7,106 bases of DNA from Pseudomonadota bacterium (GCA_003242425.1 QGUL01000089.1:1-7106), one strand, 5' to 3'. Counted from the first letter of the stretch, positions 1 to 6,951 are shown. Notes: generated by a model not told the origin, from the sequence alone. Numbers and translations are program-made.

Positions 1-162
1 GGTGAAGCGGTTGTCGGGCTGGTGCAGGACCGGCAACGCGAATTCGGGCGCCGGCTTGCCGATGAGCGGTCTCGGCGCTTCGCGCGGGTTGAGGTTGAGG
101 CCGTAGAACAGGAAACCGGCGACGACGATGAAAACGCCCAGCGGAAGCAGATAACGCGACAT
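1..162 (-). CDS. ccmG: Thiol:disulfide interchange protein CcmG/DsbE, N-terminal part (cut by window edge)
   Basis: Only the first 54 codons are present; the gene runs off the left edge. The product begins MSRYLLPLGVFIVV and has one hydrophobic segment at about residues 4-22, fitting a signal anchor that leaves the thioredoxin domain in the periplasm. After it come NPRE and then PLIGKPAPEF (about residues 33-42), the usual entry to the CcmG/DsbE fold. The CxxC active site would lie outside the window, so it cannot be checked. In this family the protein helps keep the haem-binding cysteines of apocytochrome c reduced, using electrons from DsbD/CcdA-type proteins (family knowledge). The start is 8 bp after the ccmF stop codon, with AGGAAC about 4 bases upstream as ribosome binding site, so it is probably translated from the ccmEFG transcript. 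The main alternative is another TlpA-like thioredoxin, which the ccmF neighbour makes unlikely. Confidence 0.88.
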   Translation of the reverse strand, partial: MSRYLLPLGVFIVVAGFLFYGLNLNPREAPRPLIGKPAPEFALPVLHQPDNRFT

Positions 163-170
163 CGTTGTTC

Positions 171-2141
171 CTATGCTGCCTCGGCCGCGGCCACGGCCGG
201 TTCGGTTCGGCGCACGCGCACCCGGTAGCGGCGATCGGCCAGGGCGATGAAGCCGCCGAACGCCATGAGCGCGCAGCCGCCCCAGATCCAGGTGACGAAA
301 GGCTTGCGATACACGCGCACCGCCCAGGAACCGTCGCCGATCGGCTCGCCCAGCGACACGTACAGGTCGCCGAAGATGCCCGAGTCGATCGCCGCCTCGG
401 TCATGGGCATCTGCTGCACGGTGTAGAGCCGCTTCTGCGGATGCAGCACTTCGAACGGTTTGCCGTCGCGGCTAACCGTGACGATCCCTTCCACGCCGGT
501 GTAGTTCGGGCCCTGCAAGTCACGCACGCCCTCGAAGCGGAAGCCGTATGCGCCGATCGTGACGGTATCCCCCGGATGCATGCGCACGTCGCGTTCGACC
601 TCGAAGCTCTTCACCGAGGTCACGCCGACGATGAACACCGCGACGCCCAGATGCGCGAGCACCATGCCCCAGTACGCGCGCGGCTGCGCGGCGAGCCGCG
701 CCCACAGACCGCCGCGGAAATTGCGGATGCGCTCCTTCACGCTCACGCCGGCGGTCGCAACGATCCAGAACGCGAGCAGATAACCGAAGGCCGCCATCGG
801 CGTCCATCCGCCGCCGGCAAGCGGCGCGACGAGGGCAGTCACGATACTCACGGCGGCGGCCCAGCGTACCCGCTTCGCCAGATCGGGAATCTCGGCCTTC
901 TTCCAGCGCGCGAGCGGGCCGACGCCCATGAGGAAGATCACCGGCGTCATCAGCGGCACGAACACCGCTTCGAAGTACGGCGGCCCGACGGAGATCTTGC
1001 CCAGCCCCAGCGCGTCGAGGAACAGCGGATAGAGCGTGCCCAGCAGCACCGTGCCCGCGGCGACGAGCAGCAGCACGTTGTTCATGAGCAGCGTCGATTC
1101 GCGCGAAACCATGTCGAAGCGCCCCCCCAGCCCGACCTTGGGCGAACGCCATGCGAACAGCGCCAGCGAGGCGCCGATCACGATGACCAGGAAGGCCAGG
1201 ATGAACACGCCGCGCGCCGGATCGGTGGCGAAAGCGTGTACCGAGGTGAGCACGCCCGAGCGTACGAGGAAGGTGCCGAGCAGACTGAGCGAGAACGCGA
1301 GGATCGCGAGCAGCACCGTCCAGGCCTTGAAGCTGCCGCGCTTCTCCGTCACCGCGAGCGAATGGATCAGCGCGGTGCCGACGAGCCAGGGCATGAAGGA
1401 CGCGTTTTCCACCGGGTCCCAGAACCACCAGCCGCCCCAGCCCAGTTCGTAATAGGCCCACCAGCTGCCGATGGCGATGCCGACGGTGAGAAAGCACCAC
1501 GCGAGCGTCGTCCACGGACGCGACCAGCGCGCCCACGTCGCGTCCAGCTTGCCGCCAAGCAGCGCGGCGATGGCGAAGGCGAAGGCCACGGAGAAGCCCA
1601 CATAGCCCATGTAGAGCATGGGCGGATGCAGCACCATGCCCGGATCCTGCAGCAGCGGATTGAGATCGCGCCCGTCCGGCGGCGCGGGCAGCAGCCGCTC
1701 GAAGGGATTGGAGGTGAGCAGCAGGAAGAGCAGAAAACCCACGCTCACCAGCCCCATCACGCCGATGACGCGCGAAATCATCTCCAGCGGCAGATGGCGC
1801 GAGAACAGCGACACGGCGCAGGTCCACATGGTGAGCATGAACACCCACAGCAGCAGCGAGCCTTCGTGCGAGCCCCAGCTCGCGGCGATGCGGTAGTGCA
1901 GCGGCAACTGCGAATTGGAGTTGGCTGCGACGTTGAGCACCGAAAAGTCGTTTTGCGCGAACGACCACGCGAGGCAGCCGAAGGCGAACGCGACGAGGAC
2001 GAACTGCGCCTGCGCCGCCGGCCGCGCGAGAGTCATCCACGCGTGCACGCCGCGCGCGGCGCCGACAAGCGGAAGCACGCCCTGCGCCAGCGCCACCATG
2101 AGCGCAAGGATCAAAGCGAAATGGCCGAGTTCGGGAATCAT
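171..2141 (-). CDS. ccmF: Cytochrome c-type biogenesis protein CcmF (heme lyase subunit)
   Basis: Full-length product of 656 residues, normal for CcmF. It is an integral membrane protein with many hydrophobic segments along its length. The haem-handling WWD signature WGGWWFWDPVEN lies at residues 235-246. The four histidines expected for the b-type haem and the WWD-site haem are present: H172 (LHPPMLYMGY), H260 (GTALIH), H302 (SVHAFATDP) and H497 (VLAHLGV). Residues from about 515 to 620 form a hydrophilic, probably periplasmic domain before a final membrane segment (about 628-645). In the System I pathway CcmF works with CcmH/CcmI to take haem from holo-CcmE and attach it to apocytochrome c (family knowledge). 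The ATG start has AGGAGG about 10 bases upstream. It lies 31 bp after ccmE and 8 bp before ccmG, which indicates an operon. No frame break or missing key residue is seen. Confidence 0.97.
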   Translation of the reverse strand: MIPELGHFALILALMVALAQGVLPLVGAARGVHAWMTLARPAAQAQFVLVAFAFGCLAWSFAQNDFSVLNVAANSNSQLPLHYRIAASWGSHEGSLLLWVFMLTMWTCAVSLFSRHLPLEMISRVIGVMGLVSVGFLLFLLLTSNPFERLLPAPPDGRDLNPLLQDPGMVLHPPMLYMGYVGFSVAFAFAIAALLGGKLDATWARWSRPWTTLAWCFLTVGIAIGSWWAYYELGWGGWWFWDPVENASFMPWLVGTALIHSLAVTEKRGSFKAWTVLLAILAFSLSLLGTFLVRSGVLTSVHAFATDPARGVFILAFLVIVIGASLALFAWRSPKVGLGGRFDMVSRESTLLMNNVLLLVAAGTVLLGTLYPLFLDALGLGKISVGPPYFEAVFVPLMTPVIFLMGVGPLARWKKAEIPDLAKRVRWAAAVSIVTALVAPLAGGGWTPMAAFGYLLAFWIVATAGVSVKERIRNFRGGLWARLAAQPRAYWGMVLAHLGVAVFIVGVTSVKSFEVERDVRMHPGDTVTIGAYGFRFEGVRDLQGPNYTGVEGIVTVSRDGKPFEVLHPQKRLYTVQQMPMTEAAIDSGIFGDLYVSLGEPIGDGSWAVRVYRKPFVTWIWGGCALMAFGGFIALADRRYRVRVRRTEPAVAAAEAA

Positions 2142-2172
2142 GGGCGGACGCCCTCCTGAGCGCGGCGCATGC

Positions 2173-2625
2173 TCAGTTCACGCCTTGCAGCGTCCGCTGG
2201 GCCTTCTGCGCCTGCTCGATCGCGTGGGCGGCATCCGGCGGCATGTAGTTCTCGTCGTGCTTGGCGAGCACTTCGGTCGCCCGGAACAGTCCGTCCGGAC
2301 CGAGTTTGCCTTGCACCACGGCGCCTTTGCCTTCTTTGAACAGGTCCGGAAGGATGCCGGTGTAGGTCACCGGAATGGAATGCGCCGTGTCCGTGATCTT
2401 GAATTCCACGCTGAGCCCGTCGGGCAGCCGCTTGAGGCTGCCCTCTTCCACCATACCGCCGATGCGGAAGGTTTTGTCGAGCGGCGCTTCCTTGGCAACC
2501 ACCTGACTTGGGCTGAAGAAGAACACCAGGTTGCTCTGGAAGGCGTTCAGCACCAGTGCGACGGCCACGGCGAGCGCGGCAAGACCGCTGACGATCAGGG
2601 CAATGCGTTTATGACGGGGTTTCAT
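2173..2625 (-). CDS. ccmE: Periplasmic heme chaperone CcmE
   Basis: The product is 150 residues, typical for CcmE. It starts MKPRHKR, has a membrane anchor at about residues 8-28, and then a periplasmic OB-fold-like domain with the conserved stretch NLVFFFSPSQV (about 32-42). The haem-attachment motif AKHDENYMPP is at residues 121-130: H123 would bind haem covalently and Y127 serve as axial ligand (by family comparison). CcmE receives haem from the CcmABCD complex and passes it to CcmF. An upstream in-frame GTG (2661) would add 12 residues. I chose the ATG at 2625 because MKPRHKR is the usual N-terminus and the extra residues do not look like family sequence. No good ribosome binding site is visible at either start, which is odd for the first gene of a cluster. 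ccmD and ccmC, often found upstream, are not in the window. Confidence 0.95.
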   Translation of the reverse strand: MKPRHKRIALIVSGLAALAVAVALVLNAFQSNLVFFFSPSQVVAKEAPLDKTFRIGGMVEEGSLKRLPDGLSVEFKITDTAHSIPVTYTGILPDLFKEGKGAVVQGKLGPDGLFRATEVLAKHDENYMPPDAAHAIEQAQKAQRTLQGVN

Positions 2626-2694
2626 GCGAGGTCGTTGTCGTATCCCCGGCGCGTGGACCACGCCTGCCGCGAATCGGCGCCGGGACGGGAATGC

Positions 2695-2700
2695 ATTCTA
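2695..2700 (-). promoter_or_regulatory. Possible -10 element upstream of ccmE
   Basis: On the minus strand the hexamer TAGAAT matches the sigma-70 -10 consensus at five of six positions and lies 70 bases upstream of the ccmE ATG, a plausible distance. No good -35 hexamer is seen 16-18 bases upstream, so this is only a weak candidate. Confidence 0.25.
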
Positions 2701-2954
2701 CCGCGACACCACCTGCCGATCCGGCTTCGCGACGCATCATGCGCACGCGCCACGGGGCGGAGGCAGCACCAGGCACCTGCCCCGGTCGGATCTTCCTGCC
2801 CGACGCGACCGCGGACGCGGCTTGCGCATCGCCCGCCGTTGCCGGCCGCATGTCTTGGACCGACACAAATCGCGGCGCGCGTCGGATGATCCCCCTCGGC
2901 GCGTAGGCTCACGAAGGCGCCTTCAGGGACTTGCATGTCTTTTCCACTGGCCAA

Positions 2955-2969
2955 TGGTTCCATGAACCA
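2955..2969. repeat. Inverted repeat TGGTTC-N3-GAACCA
   Basis: The sequence TGGTTCCATGAACCA has two perfect 6-base arms around a 3-base centre. It lies in the ccmE/otsA intergenic region, 13 bases from the FNR-like box. The short spacing fits a dimeric DNA-binding protein site, but I cannot name the protein. It could also be chance. Confidence 0.35.
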
Positions 2970-2981
2970 ATCCCGCCGGAC

Positions 2982-2995
2982 TTGATCTAGATCGA
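2982..2995. promoter_or_regulatory. FNR/Anr/Dnr-like binding site
   Basis: TTGATCTAGATCGA matches the FNR-family consensus TTGAT-N4-ATCAA at nine of ten defined positions, and its core GATCTAGATC is a perfect 10-base palindrome. FNR and Anr activate genes under low oxygen, and Dnr responds to nitric oxide (family knowledge). The centre is about 364 bp from the ccmE start and 256 bp from the otsA start. A ccm target would make biological sense, since cytochrome c maturation rises in anaerobic respiration in several bacteria. However, no clear -10 is found at the usual 41.5-base offset on either strand, so target and direction are open. Confidence 0.5.
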
Positions 2996-3049
2996 ATAAG
3001 CCCCGGAAGGGCTGGCTTGCCGCGCCCAACAGATCGGCATCTCGCCGCA

Positions 3050-3067
3050 TGTAAGCATACACTTACA
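3050..3067. promoter_or_regulatory. Operator-like inverted repeat TGTAAG-N6-CTTACA
   Basis: TGTAAGCATACACTTACA has perfect 6-base arms around a 6-base centre and stands out as AT-richer than its surroundings. The form resembles operators of TetR-type repressors, though no such regulator is in the window. It lies 178 bases upstream of the otsA ATG. A weak -10-like hexamer TACACT (3058-3063) sits inside it, so binding there could block transcription towards otsA. The function is inferred from symmetry only. Confidence 0.4.
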
Positions 3068-3244
3068 AGAAGCGGGTCGGTTCGGGCCTATTCCGTGCAA
3101 AAACGAAAAAGGCAGCAACCGACTTGCGATACCCTGTCGCCATCCCCATATGACTTGGCGGCACTTACCGAGTATCGGAGCGCCCGCCCAAACGGTCGCG
3201 ACCGGATGGCCGGAGGGCAGGGCCTCCTCAACGAGGATAAGACC

Positions 3245-4921
3245 ATGCCCAAGAGAACCCTCATCGTTTCCAACCGCCTGCCTGTCACCCTGACGCAGCG
3301 GGAAGACGATCGCTGGGAAGCCGCGCCCAGCAGCGGCGGCCTGGTCAGTGCGCTGGAACCGGTGCTGAAACGCTGCGGCGGCGTCTGGATCGGCTGGCCT
3401 GGTACCACCGAGTGCCCGCGGGAAGCGGCCGAACACGCCCTCGCCGCCGTCGCCAACGGCTACCGCTGCAAGCCCGTGATGCTCAGTCCCGAGGAGGTGC
3501 AGGGCTTTTACTGCGGCTTCTCGAACGAAATCATCTGGCCCCTCTTCCACGATCTGTTCACCAGCTGCAACTTCGATCCGGAGTATTGGGCCATTTACCG
3601 GCGCGTCAACCGCAAGTTCGCCGCCGTGGTCGCCCAGGAATATCGCGAAGGCGACTACGTCTGGGTCCACGACTACCACCTGATGGGCCTCGCACGCGAA
3701 CTGCAACGCCTGGAAGTCGGCGCACGTACCGGCTTCTTCCTGCACATCCCCTTCCCGCCGCTGGAGATGTTCCTCAAGCTGCCGTGGCGCTTCGAGATTC
3801 TGCGCAGCCTGCTCGCCTTCGACGCGCTCGGCTTCCAGACCGCGCGCGATCAGCACAATTTCCTCGCCTGCGCTCAGGCGATGTTCGACGTGCGCATCGA
3901 AGGCAGCGGCCCGATGATGCGCCTGCGCCTGCGCGACGATGTGCTCGAAACGTGGTGCGAACCGGCGGTGACGCCCGACGCCCTGCCTAAAGTGGGCGAA
4001 ACACGCGCTCCGGTGGTGCAACTGCGCGGCGAGTCCAGATTCGGCGAAGGACGCACGCAGAACCCGCCGGCGGTATCGCCTGCCCACTACGGCATGGTCG
4101 TGCCGATGCCGCGCAACAGCTTCGACGACGCTTCGTTCGGGCGCCAAGCACGCACCGTCCACGTCGGCGCGTTCCCGATCGGCATCGACTACGAGGCGAT
4201 CGCAACCATGGCGGCGCGCGACGACGTCCGTGCCAAGGCTGCGGTGCTGCGCGCCGATCTCTCGCACACCCAGATCATCCTCGGCGTCGACCGGCTCGAT
4301 TACACCAAGGGGCTGATCAACAAGCTGGAGGCCTTCCGCAATGCGCTGCGGCGCTATCCCGATCTGCATCAGAAGGTCACGCTGGTGCAGCACGTGGTGC
4401 CTAGCCGCAGCGACATTCCGGAATACCGCCGGCTGCGCCAGGAACTGGAACAGCGTGTGGGCGAGATCAACGGCGAGTTCACCGCTTCCGGCTGGGTACC
4501 GGTGCATTACATGTACCACTCGCTGGAGCTCGAGGATCTGGTCGCCTACTACCTCGCCGCCGACATCGCGCTCGTCACCTCGCTCAAGGACGGCATGAAC
4601 CTCGTCGCCAAGGAATACTGCGCCGCCCAGATCAAGGAGAACGGCGTGCTGATCCTGAGCGAGTTCGCCGGCGCCGCCGCGCAACTGCAATGCGGCGCGC
4701 TGCTGATCAATCCGCACGACATCGCCGGCATGGCCGACTGCATCCACCAGGCGGTGCACATGCCCTTCGCCGAACGGCAGCGGCGCATGCAGCGCCTGCG
4801 CCGAGTGGTGCGCACCGAGGACGTGTACTGCTGGGCCAACGCCTTCCTCGGCACCGTCGCCACACACGAAGCGCCGCGGCTCGGCCGGCGCGAGGATTTC
4901 CGCCCGCATGTCGGACATTAG
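3245..4921 (+). CDS. otsA: Alpha,alpha-trehalose-phosphate synthase (UDP-forming), OtsA, with an internal extra segment
   Basis: A GT20 glycosyltransferase of 558 residues that joins glucose from UDP-glucose to glucose-6-phosphate, giving trehalose-6-phosphate in the cytoplasm. Visible motifs, in order: VSNRLPV (8-14, R11), SSGGL (29-33), WIGWPG (48-53), FYCGFSNEIIWP (88-99), VHDYHL (141-146, D143), FFLHIPFPP (164-172, H167), GVDRLDYTKG (347-356, R350 and K355 for UDP/phosphate binding) and KDGMNLVAKEY (448-458, D449 and E457). All catalytic motifs are intact. Bacterial OtsA is usually about 450-500 residues. The excess lies mainly between FDVRIEG and RTVHVGAFPIGID (about residues 220-303), a stretch E. 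coli OtsA covers with roughly 20-25 residues. The ATG is chosen because GAGGA lies 7 bases upstream and MPKRTLIVSN is a normal N-terminus; the frame is open further upstream to 3017 without family similarity. It overlaps otsB by 14 bp. Confidence 0.96.
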   Translation: MPKRTLIVSNRLPVTLTQREDDRWEAAPSSGGLVSALEPVLKRCGGVWIGWPGTTECPREAAEHALAAVANGYRCKPVMLSPEEVQGFYCGFSNEIIWPLFHDLFTSCNFDPEYWAIYRRVNRKFAAVVAQEYREGDYVWVHDYHLMGLARELQRLEVGARTGFFLHIPFPPLEMFLKLPWRFEILRSLLAFDALGFQTARDQHNFLACAQAMFDVRIEGSGPMMRLRLRDDVLETWCEPAVTPDALPKVGETRAPVVQLRGESRFGEGRTQNPPAVSPAHYGMVVPMPRNSFDDASFGRQARTVHVGAFPIGIDYEAIATMAARDDVRAKAAVLRADLSHTQIILGVDRLDYTKGLINKLEAFRNALRRYPDLHQKVTLVQHVVPSRSDIPEYRRLRQELEQRVGEINGEFTASGWVPVHYMYHSLELEDLVAYYLAADIALVTSLKDGMNLVAKEYCAAQIKENGVLILSEFAGAAAQLQCGALLINPHDIAGMADCIHQAVHMPFAERQRRMQRLRRVVRTEDVYCWANAFLGTVATHEAPRLGRREDFRPHVGH

Positions 4922-5717
4922 CCCCGCGCTCCCGGACGCCCTTGCGGCGTTCGACCACATCGAAGCGCGGCTGGCCGGCCGGCGCCCGCTGCTCTGCCTC
5001 GACTACGACGGCACGTTGACGCCGATCGTCGCGCGGCCGGAACTGGCCGTGCTCGATCTCGATGCGCGCGCCACGCTGGCCGAGGTCGGGCGGGTCTGTC
5101 CGACGGCCATCGTCAGCGGGCGCGCGCTGCACGACCTGCGTGAACGCGTGGGCGTACCCTGGCTCTACTACGCCGGCAACCACGGCTTCGAGATCGAAGG
5201 CAACGGCTTGCGCCTGAACGTGGGCGACGACCATCGCGCGCTCATCGCCGCGGTGCGCGACGAACTGGCGCGGCAATTGGCCGATATGCCCGGCATCCTG
5301 CTCGAGGACAAGGGCTACACCCTGTCCGTTCACTACCGCCACGCGCCGGAGCGCGTGCTGCCCGCCCTGTACTCGACGGTCGATGCACTGCTCGCCGACC
5401 GTCCCCAGCTCGCCGGACGCACGGGCAAGAAAGTGTTCGAGATCCGGCCTGCCGTCGACTGGCACAAGGGGCGCGCCGTGCAGTGGCTGCGCGAACGCAT
5501 CGAAGGGGATTTGCTGCCGGTGTTCATCGGCGACGACCTCACCGACGAGGATGCTTTTCAGGCGATCGCCCAAGACGGCATAGGCGTGCTGGTGAGCGAC
5601 ACGCCGCGCACGACCCGGGCGCATTACCGCGTGCCCGATGTGGAAGCCGTCTATCGGCTCATTGCGCAAGTCGGCGCGCTGGCGTCACGAACGCCGGCAC
5701 GTGCAGCTGCCGGTTGA
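4908..5717 (+). CDS. otsB: Trehalose-6-phosphate phosphatase OtsB
   Basis: A HAD-superfamily phosphatase of 269 residues, normal for OtsB, which converts trehalose-6-phosphate to trehalose and phosphate in the cytoplasm. HAD motif I is DYDGTLTP with nucleophile D32 and acid/base D34. Motif II is IVSGR with S70. GNHGFEIEG (90-98) is the family's substrate-side stretch. Motif III is K187 (DWHKGRAV), and motif IV is [10 protein letters not shown] (208-217) with D209, D210 and D213 for magnesium. All key residues are present. The start lies inside the 3' end of otsA (14-bp overlap), with GAGGA about 11 bases upstream, so the two genes are almost certainly translated from one message. The stop is 15 bp from the end of the convergent AraC-type gene, and I see no U-tracted terminator in between. 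Confidence 0.96.
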   Translation: MSDISPALPDALAAFDHIEARLAGRRPLLCLDYDGTLTPIVARPELAVLDLDARATLAEVGRVCPTAIVSGRALHDLRERVGVPWLYYAGNHGFEIEGNGLRLNVGDDHRALIAAVRDELARQLADMPGILLEDKGYTLSVHYRHAPERVLPALYSTVDALLADRPQLAGRTGKKVFEIRPAVDWHKGRAVQWLRERIEGDLLPVFIGDDLTDEDAFQAIAQDGIGVLVSDTPRTTRAHYRVPDVEAVYRLIAQVGALASRTPARAAAG

Positions 5718-5732
5718 CGCTGACCGAAGACC

Positions 5733-6815
5733 CTACAAGCGGCGTAAGAGCTCGTACAGCGCCGGCCGAGGGCGCTCGTAGCCGCGCGTGCCGCCCTCGT
5801 CGCGCATCTGCCGCTCCGACCGCGCCTGCTCGACCACCTCGCCGGGCGACAGACCGAAAGCCTCGCGGAACAGCCGGTTGAAGTGACTCTGGCTGCTGAA
5901 TCCCCAGCGCAGCGCGATATCGCCGATGCGCTTGGGCCGGTTGTCGTCCCGGCTCAGCTCCTGCCAGCAACGATTGAGGCGCGCATCGCGGATATACGCC
6001 GCCACGCCGCCGAACGGCTGGAACAACCGGTACAACTGCGCGCGCGAGCAGCCGAAGCGCTTGCAAAGCAGCTCCGGCGTCAACGGCTCGGGCAGATGCT
6101 GCGCGATATAGGCGCGTATCGCTTCCCGCGAAACCTGTTCCGGCATCGCACCCACGGACTCGGCGGGCATCGCCGTGAACGCGCCGACGATGGAACTCAG
6201 CAGCAGATGGTTGATGTGCTCGCATTCCCCGGCGCGCGCGCGCGGCAACTGCTGCCAGATCGTGTACAAATGATTGGCGAGAACGCGTCCCAGCGCGGTC
6301 TCGCCGCGCAACACGCTGCCGTAGGACAGGCGTTCCGGATTGATGTAAGGGTAGATCTGCTCGCGCGGGATGACGACCGACAGCGCGTTGGATGCCTGCG
6401 CGCGCGTCTCCAGTTCGCGGCCCAGGTCCAGCAGGCTGATGTCGCCCGGACGCACCCTGATCTCGCGATAACCGTTGTGTCCGATGTAGCCGCCTTCCAG
6501 ATAGAGCTGCACCAGCAGGTGCTCCCCCTTGTCTGTCGCGCCGTGCCGGCGGTCGCGCTGAAAACGCAAGGGCGAGAAGGCGCTCATCGCCATCACGATG
6601 TGCCGCAGATCGTAGCTCTCCACCCGGGCATGGAACTGTTCGGGCGGCTGGTCGGTAATGGACTCGAACAGCGGCAGCACGGTTTCGCGCCACACGTCGA
6701 AGCGGTCGGGTGCCGGCAGGAGCTCGAAGTCGAACAGCGCGTGCGACAGTGCCCGATCGTCCGACCATAGCTGTGTGCGTTCACGAGGGCGCGATTGTTC
6801 GGGAGAGGTCGGCAT
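5733..6815 (-). CDS. AraC-family transcriptional regulator
   Basis: The product is 360 residues from the ATG at 6815. The N-terminal two-thirds (about 35-215) resembles the AraC-binding-like sensor domain, with the typical entry RFDVWRETVLPLFE (residues 38-51) and a cupin-like stretch around GEHLLVQLYLEGGY (97-110) and RPGDISLLDLG (122-132). The C-terminus carries the two helix-turn-helix units of the AraC DNA-binding domain: TPELLCKRFGCSRAQLYRLF (about 246-265) and IGDIALRWGFSSQSHFNRLF (about 297-316), followed by AFGLSP. About 30 charged residues follow the domain. A GTG at 6854 would add 13 residues. I prefer the ATG because a TATGCT -10-like element (6843-6848) would lie inside the longer version; neither start has a clear ribosome binding site. 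Ligand and targets are unknown. It converges on otsB, so it is not obviously an otsAB regulator. Confidence 0.93.
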   Translation of the reverse strand: MPTSPEQSRPRERTQLWSDDRALSHALFDFELLPAPDRFDVWRETVLPLFESITDQPPEQFHARVESYDLRHIVMAMSAFSPLRFQRDRRHGATDKGEHLLVQLYLEGGYIGHNGYREIRVRPGDISLLDLGRELETRAQASNALSVVIPREQIYPYINPERLSYGSVLRGETALGRVLANHLYTIWQQLPRARAGECEHINHLLLSSIVGAFTAMPAESVGAMPEQVSREAIRAYIAQHLPEPLTPELLCKRFGCSRAQLYRLFQPFGGVAAYIRDARLNRCWQELSRDDNRPKRIGDIALRWGFSSQSHFNRLFREAFGLSPGEVVEQARSERQMRDEGGTRGYERPRPALYELLRRL

Positions 6816-6842
6816 GGGATTCGCGAACCGTTGCTCGCGCTT

Positions 6843-6848
6843 AGCATA
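6843..6848 (-). promoter_or_regulatory. Possible -10 element for the AraC-type gene
   Basis: On the minus strand TATGCT matches the -10 consensus at four of six positions and would start transcription near 6836, some 20 bases before the ATG at 6815. No good -35 is seen at normal spacing, which would suit an activator-dependent promoter. Weak evidence. Confidence 0.25.
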
Positions 6849-6881
6849 GCTCACACGCCGGTTACGTGACTAGGCAAGGAA

Positions 6882-6899
6882 GTGTGCACTCTGGCACAC
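6882..6899. promoter_or_regulatory. CRP-like inverted repeat upstream of the AraC-type gene
   Basis: GTGTGCACTCTGGCACAC has perfect 6-base arms around a 6-base centre. The layout TGTGC-N6-GCACA has the same spacing as the CRP/Vfr site TGTGA-N6-TCACA but differs at one base per arm. It lies 67-84 bases upstream of the chosen AraC-type start and centres about 55 bases upstream of the start site expected from the TATGCT element. It may bind a CRP-type protein or the regulator itself; the sequence alone cannot decide. Confidence 0.4.
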
Positions 6900-6920
6900 G
6901 AACGATGCGGGAGATCGAAC

Positions 6921-6951
6921 GCGCCCCGTGCCCGCGCGGCGGACGGGGCGC
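6921..6951 (-). terminator. GC-rich hairpin, likely transcription terminator
   Basis: GCGCCCCGT (6921-6929) and ACGGGGCGC (6943-6951) form a perfect 9-bp stem around a 13-base GC-rich loop. On the minus strand it begins 8 bases after the stop codon of the outer-membrane-like reading frame and precedes the AraC-type gene, as expected for a terminator separating two leftward genes. The following minus-strand bases (GTTCGATCT) are only mildly T-rich, so it is not a perfect intrinsic terminator. Confidence 0.5.

Larger units (their letters stand above)
2626..3244. other. Divergent intergenic region between ccmE and otsA, no gene seen
   Basis: This 619-bp stretch separates two divergent operons. 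All six frames were read. The open frames have no recognisable domain, start signal or family motif; I looked specifically for a CcmD-like short membrane protein on the minus strand and found none. The frame upstream of the otsA ATG stays open to 3017 but its translation resembles no OtsA N-terminus. The region must hold the promoters for both operons, but I find no strong -35/-10 pair for either. It contains an FNR/Anr-like box (2982-2995) and inverted repeats at 2955-2969, 2999-3013 and 3050-3067. The size and motif clustering suggest a regulatory hub, but this is inference. Confidence 0.6.

Noticed and set aside
165..2159. Long rightward open frame (664 codons) opposite ccmF
   Set aside because: It is the antisense shadow of ccmF in GC-rich codon usage. 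Its translation is Arg/His/Glu/Ala-rich without domains, and ccmF has all family motifs.
2999..3013. Small hairpin AGCCC-N5-GGGCT between ccmE and otsA
   Set aside because: Only a 5-bp stem with no T-run; expected often by chance in GC-rich sequence.
2622..3062. Leftward open frame upstream of ccmE as a candidate ccmD or new gene
   Set aside because: No hydrophobic segment or CcmD-like pattern, and it overlaps the ccmE start and the regulatory motifs.
3124..3152. TTGCGA-N17-CATATG as the otsA promoter
   Set aside because: Only four of six and three of six consensus matches; not better than background.
3017..3244. N-terminal extension of otsA to an upstream ATG
   Set aside because: The extra 76 residues resemble no OtsA sequence, and a good GAGGA site precedes the ATG at 3245.
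2987..4960. Long leftward open frame (657 codons) opposite otsA
   Set aside because: Shadow of otsA: it has no recognisable domain and low-complexity composition, while otsA has intact catalytic motifs.
5767..5799. Inverted repeat CGAGGGC...GCCCTCG downstream of otsB as a terminator
   Set aside because: It lies within the 3' coding part of the AraC-type gene, has a 19-base loop and no T-tract; chance is likely.
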